NCBI RefSeq assembly: GCF_013466425.1
Contig: NZ_CP059165.1
Span: forward strand, 1,984,001 to 2,048,000
Source of the DNA: Mycobacterium vicinigordonae
GTDB taxonomy: Bacteria > Actinomycetota > Actinomycetes > Mycobacteriales > Mycobacteriaceae
Direction of reading: 5' to 3'
DNA: 64,000 nucleotides
Within the stretch, counting starts at the first letter, position 1; each line of letters opens with the position of its first letter. A program made the position numbers and the translations under genes. Shown here piece by piece: positions 42,502 to 54,157 of the stretch. The notes beneath the pieces were generated by a model that did no database searches, was not told the origin of the DNA, and saw nothing but the letters and a program-made list of their open reading frames with translations.

Positions 42502-43680
42502 ATGGTTTACCTCGATCACGCTGCAACCACCCCGATGCACCCGGCTGCCATCGAGGCCATGACGGCTGTATTGGGCTCGGTGGGCAACGCAGCATCGCTG
42601 CACACCACCGGCCGGACGGCTCGCAGACGCGTGGAGGAGTCTCGCGAGCTCATCGCGGAGAAGCTTGGCGCCCGCCCGTCCGAAGTCGTTTTCACCGCGG
42701 GCGGCACCGAGAGCGACAACCTGGCCGTAAAGGGGATTTTCTGGGCCCGCCGTGACGCTGAGCCCGTTCGCCGGCGGATCGTGGCGACCGAGGTCGAACA
42801 CCACGCTGTGCTCGACGCGGTGAACTGGCTCGTCGAGCATGAAGGCGCCGAGGTCACCTGGCTGCCCACCGCGCCCGACGGCTCGGTGTCGTCGGCCGAT
42901 TTGCGCGAGGCGCTGCAGACCTACGACGACGTGGCACTGATCACGGTGATGTGGGCCAACAACGAGGTGGGCACCGTGATGCCGGTCGCCGAGCTGGCCG
43001 CGGTCGCCGCCGAGTTCGGTATCCCGATGCACAGCGACGCCGTGCAGTCAGTTGGCCAGCTACCCGTCGACTTCGCCGCGAGTGGTCTTTCGGCGATGAG
43101 CGTGGCATCCCACAAATTCGGTGGCCCGCCCGGTGTCGGCGCGTTGCTGTTGCGTCGCGACGTGACTTGTGTGCCGTTGCTGCACGGCGGTGGTCAGGAG
43201 CGTGATGTCCGTTCCGGCACACCATATGTCGCCGGAACCGTCGGGATGGCGACAGCAGCCCGTATTGCAGTGGACGGCCTCGAGGCCGGCGGTGTGCGGC
43301 TGCGCGGCCTGCGCGACCGTCTGATCGATGGGGTGCTCACCGGAATCGACGATGTCCGGTTAAACGGTGCCCGCGATCCGATGCGACTGCCGGGCAACGC
43401 GCACTTCACCTTTCGTGGCTGCGAAGGCGATGCGCTGTTGATGTTGCTGGATGCCAACGGAATCGAGTGTTCTACCGGGTCGGCTTGTACCGCAGGTGTG
43501 CCGCAGCCATCGCACGTGTTGGTCGCGATGGGCGTCGACCCGGCCGGTGCGCGCGGGTCACTGCGATTGTCGCTGGGGCACAACAGTGTCGACGCTGACG
43601 TCGACGCGGCGCTGCGGGTGCTGCCCGGCGCCGTCGCGCGGGCGCGGCGCGCCGCGCTGGCAGCTGCGGGGCTTTCGTAA
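42502..43680 (+). CDS. iscS: Cysteine desulfurase IscS
   Basis: This 392-residue PLP enzyme removes sulfur from cysteine for Fe-S clusters and tRNA thiolation. [19 protein letters not shown] starts the family. [21 protein letters not shown] contains the PLP lysine. [14 protein letters not shown] contains the catalytic cysteine loop. The M. tuberculosis orthologue is Rv3025c. ATG 42502 fits the conserved N-terminus, and GTG 42490 is a possible alternative four codons earlier. Its stop overlaps the mnmA ATG, matching the use of its persulfide in the 2-thiouridine pathway. Confidence 0.97.
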   Translation: MVYLDHAATTPMHPAAIEAMTAVLGSVGNAASLHTTGRTARRRVEESRELIAEKLGARPSEVVFTAGGTESDNLAVKGIFWARRDAEPVRRRIVATEVEHHAVLDAVNWLVEHEGAEVTWLPTAPDGSVSSADLREALQTYDDVALITVMWANNEVGTVMPVAELAAVAAEFGIPMHSDAVQSVGQLPVDFAASGLSAMSVASHKFGGPPGVGALLLRRDVTCVPLLHGGGQERDVRSGTPYVAGTVGMATAARIAVDGLEAGGVRLRGLRDRLIDGVLTGIDDVRLNGARDPMRLPGNAHFTFRGCEGDALLMLLDANGIECSTGSACTAGVPQPSHVLVAMGVDPAGARGSLRLSLGHNSVDADVDAALRVLPGAVARARRAALAAAGLS

Positions 43681-44774
43681 TGAAGGTTCTCGCCGCGATG
43701 AGTGGCGGTGTCGACTCGTCGGTCGCCGCCGCCCGCATGGTGGATGCCGGACATGACGTGGTCGGGGTGCACCTGGCGTTGTCCACCGCCCCGGGCACAC
43801 TGCGCACCGGATCTCGTGGCTGCTGCTCCAAGGAAGATGCGGCAGACGCGCGACGTGTTGCGGACGTGCTCGGAATCCCTTTCTACGTCTGGGATTTCGC
43901 GGAGAAGTTCCAGGCCGACGTGATCGACGATTTCGTGTCGTCCTACGCGCGCGGTGAAACCCCCAACCCGTGCGTGCGTTGCAATCAGCAGATCAAGTTC
44001 TCGGCCTTGTCGGCCCGCGCGCTGGCGTTGGGCTTCGATACCGTGGTCACCGGGCACTACGCCCGGCTCTGTGGCGGCCGGCTGCGGCGCGCCGTGGATA
44101 AGGACAAGGACCAGTCGTATGTGCTGGCGGTGCTCAGTGCCAAGCAGCTCAGCCATGCCGCATTCCCGATCGGCGACACACCCAAGCCGCAGATCCGCGC
44201 GGAGGCCGCCCGACGTGGCCTGGCCGTCGCGGACAAGCCGGACAGTCACGACATCTGCTTCATCCCGTCGGGAAACACCCAGGCATTCCTGGGTTCCCGC
44301 ATCGGAGTCCGGCGGGGCAGCGTAGTGGACTCCGACGGCACGGTGCTGGCCGAACACGAGGGTGTGCACGGCTTCACCATCGGCCAGCGCAAGGGCCTGG
44401 GCATCGCTGGCCCCGGTCCGGACGGCCGGCCGCGCTATGTCACGGCGATCGACGCTGGCACCGCGACCGTTCATGTCGGTGCCGCGGCCGATCTGAATGT
44501 GCACGCGCTGACCGGGCGGCAGCCCGTCTTCACCGCTGGACGCGCACCGGCGGGTCCGATCGAGTGCGAGGTCCAGATTCGTGCCCACGGCGAAATCGTC
44601 GCTGCAGTAGCCGAATTGGTCGGCGACGAGCTGCGGGTGCAGTTGCGTGCTCCGGTGCGCGGGGTGGCACGCGGCCAGACGCTGGTGCTTTACCGTCCCG
44701 ACCCCGCCGGCGACGAGGTGCTCGGCAGCGCCACCATCGCCGGGACCTGCCGCGGCGCGCCTGCGGGCGACTAA
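43680..44774 (+). CDS. mnmA: tRNA 2-thiouridylase MnmA (TrmU)
   Basis: This 364-residue enzyme thiolates U34 of certain tRNAs. The PP-loop [11 protein letters not shown] (8-18), the cysteine in NPCVRCN near 98-104, the second cysteine in [11 protein letters not shown] near 193-203, and [13 protein letters not shown] are diagnostic. It takes sulfur from the overlapping iscS product. ATG 43680 overlaps the iscS TAA. In M. tuberculosis order, IS1081, PPE and esx-type genes follow (as I recall). Here only a 151-base gap and a methyltransferase gene separate it from lpqA. Confidence 0.96.
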   Translation: MKVLAAMSGGVDSSVAAARMVDAGHDVVGVHLALSTAPGTLRTGSRGCCSKEDAADARRVADVLGIPFYVWDFAEKFQADVIDDFVSSYARGETPNPCVRCNQQIKFSALSARALALGFDTVVTGHYARLCGGRLRRAVDKDKDQSYVLAVLSAKQLSHAAFPIGDTPKPQIRAEAARRGLAVADKPDSHDICFIPSGNTQAFLGSRIGVRRGSVVDSDGTVLAEHEGVHGFTIGQRKGLGIAGPGPDGRPRYVTAIDAGTATVHVGAAADLNVHALTGRQPVFTAGRAPAGPIECEVQIRAHGEIVAAVAELVGDELRVQLRAPVRGVARGQTLVLYRPDPAGDEVLGSATIAGTCRGAPAGD

Positions 44775-44829
44775 ACCGCCAATCTCCAGCGGCGATCCAC
44801 CAAGGTTGACGCTACCCATCCGGCTGAAG

Positions 44830-44843
44830 TTAGGGTACCCTAA
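44830..44843. promoter_or_regulatory. Perfect 14-bp palindrome TTAGGGTACCCTAA
   Basis: This is a perfect inverted repeat in the 151-base gap before the methyltransferase gene at 44926, with an AT-rich stretch (TAATTTGTAT) on its right that could hold a -10. It resembles the TTAGG-type halves of mycobacterial iron boxes but is shorter than the IdeR consensus, so I leave the regulator open. Confidence 0.65.
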
Positions 44844-44925
44844 TTTGTATTGCCGCGGAGATTGCCAACGAACCTGCAAGCGGCTGAGCACGTTTGACGA
44901 TGCCTGAGAAGGCTTAGGAGGAGTT

Positions 44926-45525
44926 GTGCCAAAAACCTGGATGGACACCCTGTTCCTGCCGACGCGCTGGGGTGGAACGTTCCCGTTCCCGCACCAGGCC
45001 GCGTTCGCATTGGACAACCCGCTGCGGCGGCGCATCGACAACCCAGCCGAGACTGTCGACGCCCTCGACCTGACCGGGAACGAACGCGTGCTGGAAGTCG
45101 GCCCAGGCCCAGGGTTCTTCAGCGTCGAGATCGCGCGACGGCTCGACACCGGACGTCTGGAACTCTTCGACATCCAGCCGCAGATGCTGGAGAAGTCGCG
45201 CCGCAAACTCGACCACGCTGGCTGTGCCAACGTGGGGTTTCACGCCGGCCAGGCCGGTGACGGACTTCCCTTTCCGGACAACTCTTTCGACGCCGCCTTC
45301 CTGGCCAGTGTGATCGGAGAGGTGCCGGACAAGGCCCAATGCGTGCGGTCGCTGCACAGCGTGCTCAAGCCTGGCGGCCTGCTGGTGTTCCGCGAGACCT
45401 TCTCCGACCCCGACCGATTCGATGCCGACGAACTGCGCGAGCTTGCCGAGCCGGCAGGCTTCAAGTTCGTCGACACCACCGGCTCGGCATGGCGCGACAT
45501 CATCCGGTTCCGTAAGCCGTCCTGA
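44926..45525 (+). CDS. Class I SAM-dependent methyltransferase
   Basis: This 199-residue protein has LEVGPGPGFFSVEIARRLD as motif I, LELFDIQPQMLEKSRRKLD as the SAM acid loop and FDAAFLASVIGEVPDKAQCV with motif IV. The N-terminus MDTLFLPTRWGGTFPFPHQAAFALDNPLRRRID is typical of small actinobacterial methyltransferases. The acceptor is unknown. GTG 44926 has an AGGAGG ribosome site (44916-44921) close upstream. The palindrome at 44830-44843 may regulate it. It converges with lpqA. Confidence 0.86.
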   Translation: MPKTWMDTLFLPTRWGGTFPFPHQAAFALDNPLRRRIDNPAETVDALDLTGNERVLEVGPGPGFFSVEIARRLDTGRLELFDIQPQMLEKSRRKLDHAGCANVGFHAGQAGDGLPFPDNSFDAAFLASVIGEVPDKAQCVRSLHSVLKPGGLLVFRETFSDPDRFDADELRELAEPAGFKFVDTTGSAWRDIIRFRKPS

Positions 45526-45541
45526 ACCAATGTGCCTGTCG

Positions 45542-46156
45542 TCAAGGAACTTTAGCGACAATGTTGGTCATCACGATCTCGGACACCGATTCGGTGAACC
45601 CGCAGTAGGTGACTTCCAGCAAGACCACCGACAGCACCCGGTAATCACGGCCGCAATTGCCCGGCCGCATCTGCAGCGAGTCGGCGTCGGACTGCCAGTT
45701 CTCCACCAACAGTGAGCCCATCGAGCTTGTCGCGCATTGCCCCACCGTGGCCACCAGCGCCCCGAAGGCTCGCCGCGCCGCGTCGTTGTCGAGGTAGCTG
45801 GCTGCCCCCTCGGAGATCAGCCGGCCGCCGGGTGGATCTTGGAACGTGGTTTTGTGGAACGCCTTGACCTCGGGCCCGAAGGTCGCGGTTTCGGCGAACA
45901 CGAAGCGGCACTCCGGCGGTGCGGTGGCTGCCAGGTTCTCGACATCCACCGGGTAGCTGCCGTCCATCGACGGGATGATGGTCAGATGCTCACCCGCGCC
46001 GGTGATCGCGCGCATCCGCGACTGGTCCAGCAGCACCGCGCCGGCGTCCAGGACACCGACTGGGATGGCGCCGAACGGCAACGTCGCTTCACCGTCCACT
46101 ACCCGGGTGCAAGCCGACATCAGCAAAACCACCAGACACAGCAGCAGTCTTGCCAT
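45542..46156 (-). CDS. lpqA: Lipoprotein LpqA, PknH-sensor-like (Rv3016-like)
   Basis: This 204-residue exported protein has a short signal and lipobox LMSAC with Cys16. The mature part contains a cysteine at PPECRFVF and three more in VATVGQCATS, GNCGRDYR and VTYCGFTE. That arrangement is like the extracellular sensor domain of PknH and related mycobacterial lipoproteins. No enzymatic motif is seen. ATG 46156 is the natural start, and open frames further upstream belong to non-coding DNA. A 93-base gap with no obvious hairpin separates it from the divergent MetE-like gene. Confidence 0.85.
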   Translation of the reverse strand: MARLLLCLVVLLMSACTRVVDGEATLPFGAIPVGVLDAGAVLLDQSRMRAITGAGEHLTIIPSMDGSYPVDVENLAATAPPECRFVFAETATFGPEVKAFHKTTFQDPPGGRLISEGAASYLDNDAARRAFGALVATVGQCATSSMGSLLVENWQSDADSLQMRPGNCGRDYRVLSVVLLEVTYCGFTESVSEIVMTNIVAKVP

Positions 46157-46249
46157 CGGCCACCTTTCCAGGTCGAACCTACCTGCGCCGGCCGGCCGTA
46201 AACACCCCTGCTGAGCGGTCGCCGAGGTGATCTCGAATACGGTTGCCCG

Positions 46250-47263
46250 GTGAGTGTTTTCGCAACCGGTACCGGGATCGGATCGTGGCCCGGCACGGCG
46301 GCCCGACCCGCCGCCGAGGTGGTAGTCGGCGAGCTGGCGGACGCGATGGCCCATCTGGTCGAGTTGCCGGCCAGGGGAGTGGGCACCGACCTGCTGGGAC
46401 GGGCCGGCGCGCTGTTGGTCGATGTGGCCATCGACACAGTGCCGCGCGGCTACCGTATCGCCGCACGCCCGGGCGCGGTGACGCGCCGGGCGCGCAGCGC
46501 GCTCGACGAGGACATGGACGCGCTGGAAGAGGCTTGGGAGACGGCGGGCCTGCGCGGCGGCGACCGGGTGGTCAAGGTGCAGGCTCCCGGGCCGGTCACG
46601 CTGGCCGCGGGGCTAGAGCTGAGCAACGGGCACCGCGCGATCACCGACCCAGGCGCGCTGCGCGACCTGGCTGCCTCCCTGGCCGAAGGGGTGGCCGCCC
46701 ACCGCGCGACACTGTCGCGACGTCTCGACTCTCCGGTGGTGGTGCAGTTCGACGAGCCCACGCTGCCGGCCGCCTTGGGGGGTGCGCTGAGCGGCGTTAC
46801 GGCGCTGAGCCCGGTTCGCCCGCTGGATGAGGCGGCGGCCGCCGCTGTGCTGCAAAACTGCGTCGAGACGGTCGGCGCCCCCGTATTGGTCCATTGCTGC
46901 GCCCCTAGCATCCCGTGGAGTCTGTTGCAGCGCGGTGCAATCAGCGCGGTCTCTGTGGATGCCGGGACACTGCGGGCCGACGACCTGGAACGCCTCGCCG
47001 AATTCATCGACTCCGGCCGTGCCGTGGTGCTGGGCGTGGTTCCCGCCACCGTGCCCGACCGCAGGTTGTCGGCCGAGGAGGTGGCGCTTTCTGTGGTCGC
47101 GGTGACCGACCGGCTCGGCTTCGCCCGCGCCGCATTGCGCGAGCGCATCGGCGTCAGTCCAGCCTGCGGGCTGGCAACCGCGACGCCGCAATGGGCACGC
47201 ACCGCCATCGGTTTGGCCCGTGAGGCCGCAGAAGCATTCGTGTCGGATCCGGAAGCAATCTGA
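46250..47263 (+). CDS. MetE C-terminal-like protein (Rv3015c-like)
   Basis: This 337-residue protein resembles the C-terminal half of cobalamin-independent methionine synthase. ATGTGIGSWPGTAARPA starts the barrel, FDEPTLPAAL carries the conserved acidic loop, and VHCCAPSIPW provides an H-x-C zinc-type pair. It is about half the size of full MetE and lacks the N-terminal domain, so it may transfer a methyl group to another thiol. GTG 46250 lies six bases after TACGGT (46238-46243), a leaderless arrangement. Confidence 0.87.
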   Translation: MSVFATGTGIGSWPGTAARPAAEVVVGELADAMAHLVELPARGVGTDLLGRAGALLVDVAIDTVPRGYRIAARPGAVTRRARSALDEDMDALEEAWETAGLRGGDRVVKVQAPGPVTLAAGLELSNGHRAITDPGALRDLAASLAEGVAAHRATLSRRLDSPVVVQFDEPTLPAALGGALSGVTALSPVRPLDEAAAAAVLQNCVETVGAPVLVHCCAPSIPWSLLQRGAISAVSVDAGTLRADDLERLAEFIDSGRAVVLGVVPATVPDRRLSAEEVALSVVAVTDRLGFARAALRERIGVSPACGLATATPQWARTAIGLAREAAEAFVSDPEAI

Positions 47264-47360
47264 AGTTTCCGGCAATCGTCGATATCGACCTGTTCAGCAC
47301 CGATGCCACGTCGCCTCACTTTCCTCGCGATGCGGAGTCTTAAAGAGCAACCTTTCACCC

Positions 47361-47507
47361 TGGCGAGACCCCGACGGAGTGCGGCTCACCATCGTGGAGT
47401 CCGGGTTCGACGCCATTCCGCAAGCGCGGAGCGACGACGCGTTCGAGGTCAATGCCGAAGGCTGGACCATTCAGGTCGATCTCGTGCGCCGGTACGTTAC
47501 CCAGTGA
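47361..47507 (+). pseudogene. SRPBCC/AHSA1-type gene remnant (C-terminus only)
   Basis: The last 48 codons of this frame read like the end of an AHSA1-type SRPBCC protein (GVRLTIVESGFDAIPQARSDDAFEVNAEGWTIQVDLVRRYV). No matching N-terminal half is found upstream, where the MetE-like gene ends at 47263 and intervening frames look random. Its TGA overlaps the GTG of the ArsR remnant, as in intact SRPBCC-ArsR operons. I read it as a 5'-truncated gene. Confidence 0.7.
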
Positions 47508-47829
47508 ACGCCGTCGAAGCCCTGGTATTCGACGCACTCGGTGACCCCAATCGCCTGCAAATTGTCGTACGGTGGTGTGACCGCGGCCCGGGCTTGAAAT
47601 CGCAAGTGATACAAGTACTTCCGGTTACCCGCCAAGCTGCCAGCAAGTATCTGCAGTTGTTGGAGTCGGCCGGGCTGGTCACCAGCCGCCGGCGCGGACG
47701 CGAACGCGTCTGGACCGTGCAGACCGAACGGCTGGCGAGCGTCTAGCGCAGTTGTCGCGCCGCTGGGACGCCGCGCTGGAACGGTTGCGCGGGTTCGTAG
47801 CAGACGATGCTGTCGGCGACGTCCGATAG
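47504..47829 (+). pseudogene. ArsR-family regulator with a frameshift
   Basis: From GTG 47504 the frame encodes an ArsR winged helix (FDALGDPNRLQIVVRWCDRG, then RQAASKYLQLLESAGLVTSRRRGRERVWTVQTERLASV) and stops at TAG 47744-47746. The expected ArsR C-terminus (AQLSRRWDAALERLRGFVADD) is present, but in another frame from 47746 to TAG 47827-47829. A 1-base loss or 2-base gain near 47744 explains this. The second TAG is the first half of TAGCCT, the likely -10 of ligA. Confidence 0.75.
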
Positions 47830-49926
<2,097 letters not shown>

Positions 49927-50005
49927 CTGGCCGTCACGGGATTGTTCGGAGGACCAAGTGGTTCACCGGTATGACGAACCCGCGACAGGCTCTATGGTGG
50001 GCGTT

Positions 50006-50602
50006 ATGACCCAGACTGCCGACCGGACCGTGCAGGCGCCGCCGTGGTCGCCGCGCGAGGCCGAGTTGTTGGCGGCGACGTTGCAGCTGCTGCAGGAGCA
50101 CGGCTACGACGGGTTGACGGTCGACGCCGTCGCAAGTGCCGCCCGTGCCAGCAAGGCCACGGTGTATCGCCGCTGGCCGTCGAAAGCCGAGTTGGTACTG
50201 GCCGCGTTCACCGAAGGAATTCGCCAAGTCGCCGTCCCGCCCAATACCGGTTCGCTGCGCGGCGACCTGCTCAAGCTCGGCGAGATCTGCTGCGAGCACG
50301 CCTGCACGCAGGCCGGCGCGATGCGTGCGGTGCTCGCCGAAATATCCCGTCAGCCCGCGCTCAACGACGCCCTGCAGCACCAATTCATCGATCAGCGGGA
50401 AGCTCTGATGAAGCACATACTGCGCCAGGCGGTCCAGCGGGAAGAGATCGCTGAGTCGGCTATCACTGCCGAACTCTGGGACCTGTTGCCCGGATATCTC
50501 ATCTTCCGGTCCGTCATCCAGGGCCGCCCGCCCACCCGGCGCACGGTGCAGGCGCTGGTCGACAACTTCATCCTGCCCGGCCTCGCCCGCTCCACGGGGT
50601 AG
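50006..50602 (+). CDS. TetR-family transcriptional regulator of the mmpS-mmpL module
   Basis: This 198-residue TetR protein has the HTH LTVDAVASAARASKATVYRRWPSKAELVLAAF (about residues 35-66) and a C-terminal TetR_C-type ligand domain. ATG 50006 follows TATGGT (49993-49998) by seven bases, suggesting a leaderless message. An ATG four codons earlier lies inside that element. It is followed by an operator-like palindrome and by mmpS-mmpL on the same strand, so it most likely represses them. It has no counterpart at this site in the M. tuberculosis order I remember. Confidence 0.9.
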   Translation: MTQTADRTVQAPPWSPREAELLAATLQLLQEHGYDGLTVDAVASAARASKATVYRRWPSKAELVLAAFTEGIRQVAVPPNTGSLRGDLLKLGEICCEHACTQAGAMRAVLAEISRQPALNDALQHQFIDQREALMKHILRQAVQREEIAESAITAELWDLLPGYLIFRSVIQGRPPTRRTVQALVDNFILPGLARSTG

Positions 50603-50647
50603 CGTGTCCGGCCCCGACCAAAAGAGTACGGCCGCGTCTATTGTGCA

Positions 50648-50661
50648 GTACTGTTCAGTAC
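50648..50661. promoter_or_regulatory. Operator palindrome GTACTGTTCAGTAC before mmpS
   Basis: GTACTG (50648-50653) and CAGTAC (50656-50661) form a perfect inverted repeat with a 2-base spacer. TAGGGT at 50664-50669 is a likely -10, so the palindrome would cover the spacer or -35 region of the mmpS promoter. The shape and place fit a TetR operator. Confidence 0.75.
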
Positions 50662-50740
50662 CGTAGGGTCATAGCCAACGATCACGCGCAGGGTGATTCC
50701 CTGGACTGGTGGTATCGCCAGATCGTCGAAAGGTCAACGG

Positions 50741-51187
50741 GTGGAAATGGTTTCACCTTCAAGGGTCGTCAGGCGGGGGTGGATGATGATCGTCGCCGTA
50801 GTCGTCCTGGTAACGGCGGGGTTCGCCATTTACCGCCTGCACGGGATCTTTGGTGCGCATCACAAAGAGGCGGCAAACAGCGGCATCTCCAACCAGATCG
50901 TGCCGTTCAATCCCAAGAACGTTGTCCTCGAAGTCTTCGGTGCGCCCGGTGCGGTCGCCACCATCGGCTACCTCGACGTCAACGCCCAGCCGCAACAAGT
51001 TGCCAACGCGCCGCTGCCCTGGTCCATCACGCTCACCACCACCGAACCCGCGGTGCTGGGAAACGTTGTGGCACAGGGTAACGGCAGCTTCCTGGGTTGC
51101 CGTATCACCGTGGATGGCAAGGTCAAAGACGAACGGACCGTGCATACCCACGACGCCTACACCTTCTGCCTGGACAAATCCGGATGA
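50741..51187 (+). CDS. MmpS family accessory protein
   Basis: This protein of about 148 residues has one N-terminal span (GWMMIVAVVVLVTAGFAIYRLHGIFG) and the exported MmpS domain: VVLEVFGAPGAVATIGYLDVNAQPQQVANAPLPWSITLTTT, then VVAQGNGSFLGCRITVDGKVKDER and a second Cys near the end for a disulfide. It links the MmpL pump to the cell envelope. I chose GTG 50741, where AAAGG lies eight bases upstream. ATG 50747 two codons later is the alternative. It ends in a TGA overlapping the mmpL ATG. The partner is not one of the M. tuberculosis MmpS/L pairs by location. Confidence 0.88.
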   Translation: MEMVSPSRVVRRGWMMIVAVVVLVTAGFAIYRLHGIFGAHHKEAANSGISNQIVPFNPKNVVLEVFGAPGAVATIGYLDVNAQPQQVANAPLPWSITLTTTEPAVLGNVVAQGNGSFLGCRITVDGKVKDERTVHTHDAYTFCLDKSG

Positions 51188-54099
51188 GCGAGACTACGTC
51201 GACCTCGAGTACCGAGAAGCTGCCGCGCATACCGCACGCCATCCGCCGGTTGTCGGTGCCGATCCTGCTGCTGTGGATCGCGCTGGCTGCGGTCACCAAC
51301 GCGGCGTTCCCGCAACTGGAGGAAGTCGGCAAGACCCACAACGTCGCGCTCAGTTCGCCGGACATGGCGTCGTTGCAGGCCACCAAACGAATCGGCCAGG
51401 CATTCAAGGAATTCGACACCGACAGCACCGCGATGGTCGTCCTGGAGGGTGACAACCCCCTGGGCGCCGAAGCGCATCACTACTACGACACGTTGATCCG
51501 CAAGATCGAGCAGGACCACAAACACGTCCAGCACGTCCAGGACTTCTGGGGAGACACGCTGACCGCGGCGGGATCGCAGAGCACCGACGGCAAGGCGGCC
51601 TATGTGCAGCTGAATCTGGCCGGAGACCAAGGCTCCGCGCTGGCCAACGAATCCGTCGGCGCCGTGCGCGACATCGTCGAACACACCCCGGCGCCGGCCG
51701 GAATCAAGACCTATGTCACCGGGGCGGCGCCGATCATCTCCGACCAGTTCGACGTGGGCAGCAAGGGAACTGCCAAGGTCACCTCGATCACCGTCGGTGT
51801 GATCGCCTTGATGCTGCTGTTTGTCTACCGGTCATTTATGACCATGCTGCTGGTGCTGGTGACGGTGCTGATCGAAATGGCCGCCGCTCGCGGCATCGTC
51901 GCCGTTCTCGGCAACGCCGGGATCATCGGCCTGTCGACCTACGCGACCAATCTGCTGACCCTGCTGGTTATCGCTGCGGGAACCGACTACGCGATCTTTG
52001 TCGTCGGCCGCTACCAAGAATCCCGAACGGCAGGTGAGGATCGAGAAGCCGCCTACTACACCATGTTTCGCGGGACGGCCCACATCGTGCTGGGTTCGGG
52101 GCTGACGGTGGCGGGCGCGGTGTTCTGCCTGAGTTTCACCCGGCTTCCTTATTTCCAGAGCCTCGGTATTCCCGCGGCGCTGGGCATTCTCGTCGCACTC
52201 GCGGCCGCACTCACCCTGTCGCCGGCCGTGCTGACCCTGGGCGCCGCCGCGGGCATGTTCGAACCCAAACGCAAAATGCGGACCCGTGGCTGGCGGCGTA
52301 TCGGCACCGCCATTGTCCGCTGGCCCGGCCCGGTTCTGACCGTGGCCTGCGCCCTGGCCTTCGTCGGCCTGCTCACCCTGCCCGGCTACAAGACCAGCTA
52401 CGACACCCGGCCCTATATGCCGGCCAGCGCACCAGCCAACGTCGGATACGCTGCGGCCGAACGACATTTCTCGAGGGCGCGGCTGGAGCCCGAGTTGCTG
52501 ATGATGGAAACCGATCGCGACATGCGCAACCCAGCTGACATGCTGGTTCTTGACCGGGTGGCCAAGGCGGTGTTCCACGTGCCCGGCATCGCGCAGGTCC
52601 AAACCATCACCAGGCCATTGGGCACTCCGCTCACCCACACCTCGCTGGCGTTTCAGATGAGCGCGCAGAGCGCCAACCAGATCGAAAACCTGCAATACCA
52701 ACGAGACCGGGCTGACGACATGTTGCGGCAGGCCGGCGAGTTGTCGAACTCGATCGACATTCTGCGCCAGCAGTACACCCTGCAGCAGGACTTGGCGACC
52801 ATCACGCACAGCGAAGCGCAGAGCTTCCGCGACACGGTCGCCACCATGAACGACCTGCGCGACAAGATCGCCAACTTCGACGACTTCTTCCGGCCCCTGC
52901 GCAACTACTTCTATTGGGAGAAACACTGTTTCGACATCCCGGCCTGCTATGCGATCCGATCGGTGCTGGACGCGTTGGACGGTATCGACCAGCTCACCTC
53001 GAAGTTCGAAGACCTCACCGCGACGTTGGGCAAACTCGATGCGCTGCAACCGAAACTGGTGGCGCTGATACCCCAGCAGATCGCCAGCCAGCAGACCAAC
53101 CACGACCTGACGATGACGAATTATGCGACGCTGTCCGGAATTTACGCGCAGACCGCAGCCGCCATCGAAAACGCCACAGCGCTCGGACGTGCGTTCGACG
53201 AAGCCAAGAACGACGATACGTTCTACCTGCCGCCGGAGGTCTTCACCAACCCCGAGTTCAAGCGCGGCCTCAAGCTGTTCCTCTCACCCGACGGCAAGGC
53301 CGTCCGGATGATCGTCACTCATGAAGGCGATCCGGCTACGCCGGAAGGTATTTCACACATCGAACCGATCAGAAAAGCCGCCCACGAAGCGGTCAAGGGG
53401 ACCCCGCTGGCCGATGCACGGTTCTACCTGGGCGGTACCGCGTCCACCTACGCCGACGTGCAGGAGTCCGCTAAGTACGACCTGATGATCGCCGGAATCG
53501 CCGCACTGAGCCTGATTCTGCTGATCATGATGCTGCTGACGCGAAGCCTGGTCGCGGCGCTGGTGATCGTCGGAACGGTGGCCCTGTCGCTGGGCGCGTC
53601 GTTCGGGTTGTCGGTGCTGGTGTGGCAGTACATGTTCGGCATCAAGCTGTACTGGGTGGTGCTGGCGCTGGCCGTCATCCTGCTGCTGGCGGTGGGGTCG
53701 GACTACAACCTGCTGCTGATATCCCGGTTCCGGGAAGAGATCGGCGCCGGGCTGAAGACCGGGATCATCCGCGCGATGGCCGGGACCGGTTCGGTGGTTA
53801 CGTCCGCGGGCCTGGTATTCGCAGTCACCATGTGCGCGTTCCTGTTCAGTGGATTTCAGGTGCTCGGTCAGATCGGCACCACAATCGGGCTCGGGCTACT
53901 GTTCGACACGCTGATCGTGCGATCGTTCATGACGCCGTCGATCGCGACGTTGCTAGGGCGGTGGTTCTGGTGGCCGCAGCGGGTGCGCCCGCGTCCGGCC
54001 AGCTCGATGCTGCGACCCTACGGGCCGCGTCCCGCGGTGCGGCAGCTGCTGCTCTGGGAGGACGACGACCCGGTGGCGATGTCCGGAAAAGCCGGCTGA
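51184..54099 (+). CDS. MmpL-family RND transporter (971 aa)
   Basis: This full-length RND pump has about 12 membrane spans in two repeats. GTDYAIFVVGRYQESRTAGEDREAAYY and GSDYNLLLISRFREEIGAG are the two sets of family motifs with the proton-relay D-Y pairs. The large second external loop includes a long coiled-coil-like helical stretch (about residues 505-660: QIENLQYQRDRADDMLRQAGELSNSIDILRQQ), as in MmpL3/4/5/10-type proteins. ATG 51184 overlaps the mmpS stop. Lipid export or drug efflux is likely. The TetR gene upstream favours an inducible efflux role. Confidence 0.95.
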   Translation: MSETTSTSSTEKLPRIPHAIRRLSVPILLLWIALAAVTNAAFPQLEEVGKTHNVALSSPDMASLQATKRIGQAFKEFDTDSTAMVVLEGDNPLGAEAHHYYDTLIRKIEQDHKHVQHVQDFWGDTLTAAGSQSTDGKAAYVQLNLAGDQGSALANESVGAVRDIVEHTPAPAGIKTYVTGAAPIISDQFDVGSKGTAKVTSITVGVIALMLLFVYRSFMTMLLVLVTVLIEMAAARGIVAVLGNAGIIGLSTYATNLLTLLVIAAGTDYAIFVVGRYQESRTAGEDREAAYYTMFRGTAHIVLGSGLTVAGAVFCLSFTRLPYFQSLGIPAALGILVALAAALTLSPAVLTLGAAAGMFEPKRKMRTRGWRRIGTAIVRWPGPVLTVACALAFVGLLTLPGYKTSYDTRPYMPASAPANVGYAAAERHFSRARLEPELLMMETDRDMRNPADMLVLDRVAKAVFHVPGIAQVQTITRPLGTPLTHTSLAFQMSAQSANQIENLQYQRDRADDMLRQAGELSNSIDILRQQYTLQQDLATITHSEAQSFRDTVATMNDLRDKIANFDDFFRPLRNYFYWEKHCFDIPACYAIRSVLDALDGIDQLTSKFEDLTATLGKLDALQPKLVALIPQQIASQQTNHDLTMTNYATLSGIYAQTAAAIENATALGRAFDEAKNDDTFYLPPEVFTNPEFKRGLKLFLSPDGKAVRMIVTHEGDPATPEGISHIEPIRKAAHEAVKGTPLADARFYLGGTASTYADVQESAKYDLMIAGIAALSLILLIMMLLTRSLVAALVIVGTVALSLGASFGLSVLVWQYMFGIKLYWVVLALAVILLLAVGSDYNLLLISRFREEIGAGLKTGIIRAMAGTGSVVTSAGLVFAVTMCAFLFSGFQVLGQIGTTIGLGLLFDTLIVRSFMTPSIATLLGRWFWWPQRVRPRPASSMLRPYGPRPAVRQLLLWEDDDPVAMSGKAG

Positions 54100-54157
54100 G
54101 GGCTAACCGGTTGAGCGGTTTGCGATGGTCCCGTTCGCCGACGGGGGCGCCGCCCGA

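Noticed and set aside
44830..44843. Calling the palindrome an IdeR iron box
   Set aside because: It has TTAGG-like halves but is shorter than the 19-base IdeR consensus and differs in the centre. It is kept as an unassigned operator.
43194..45230. A 678-codon open frame on the minus strand across iscS, mnmA and the next gene
   Set aside because: It is antisense to three well-supported genes with clear catalytic motifs and has the low-complexity look of a GC-rich shadow frame.
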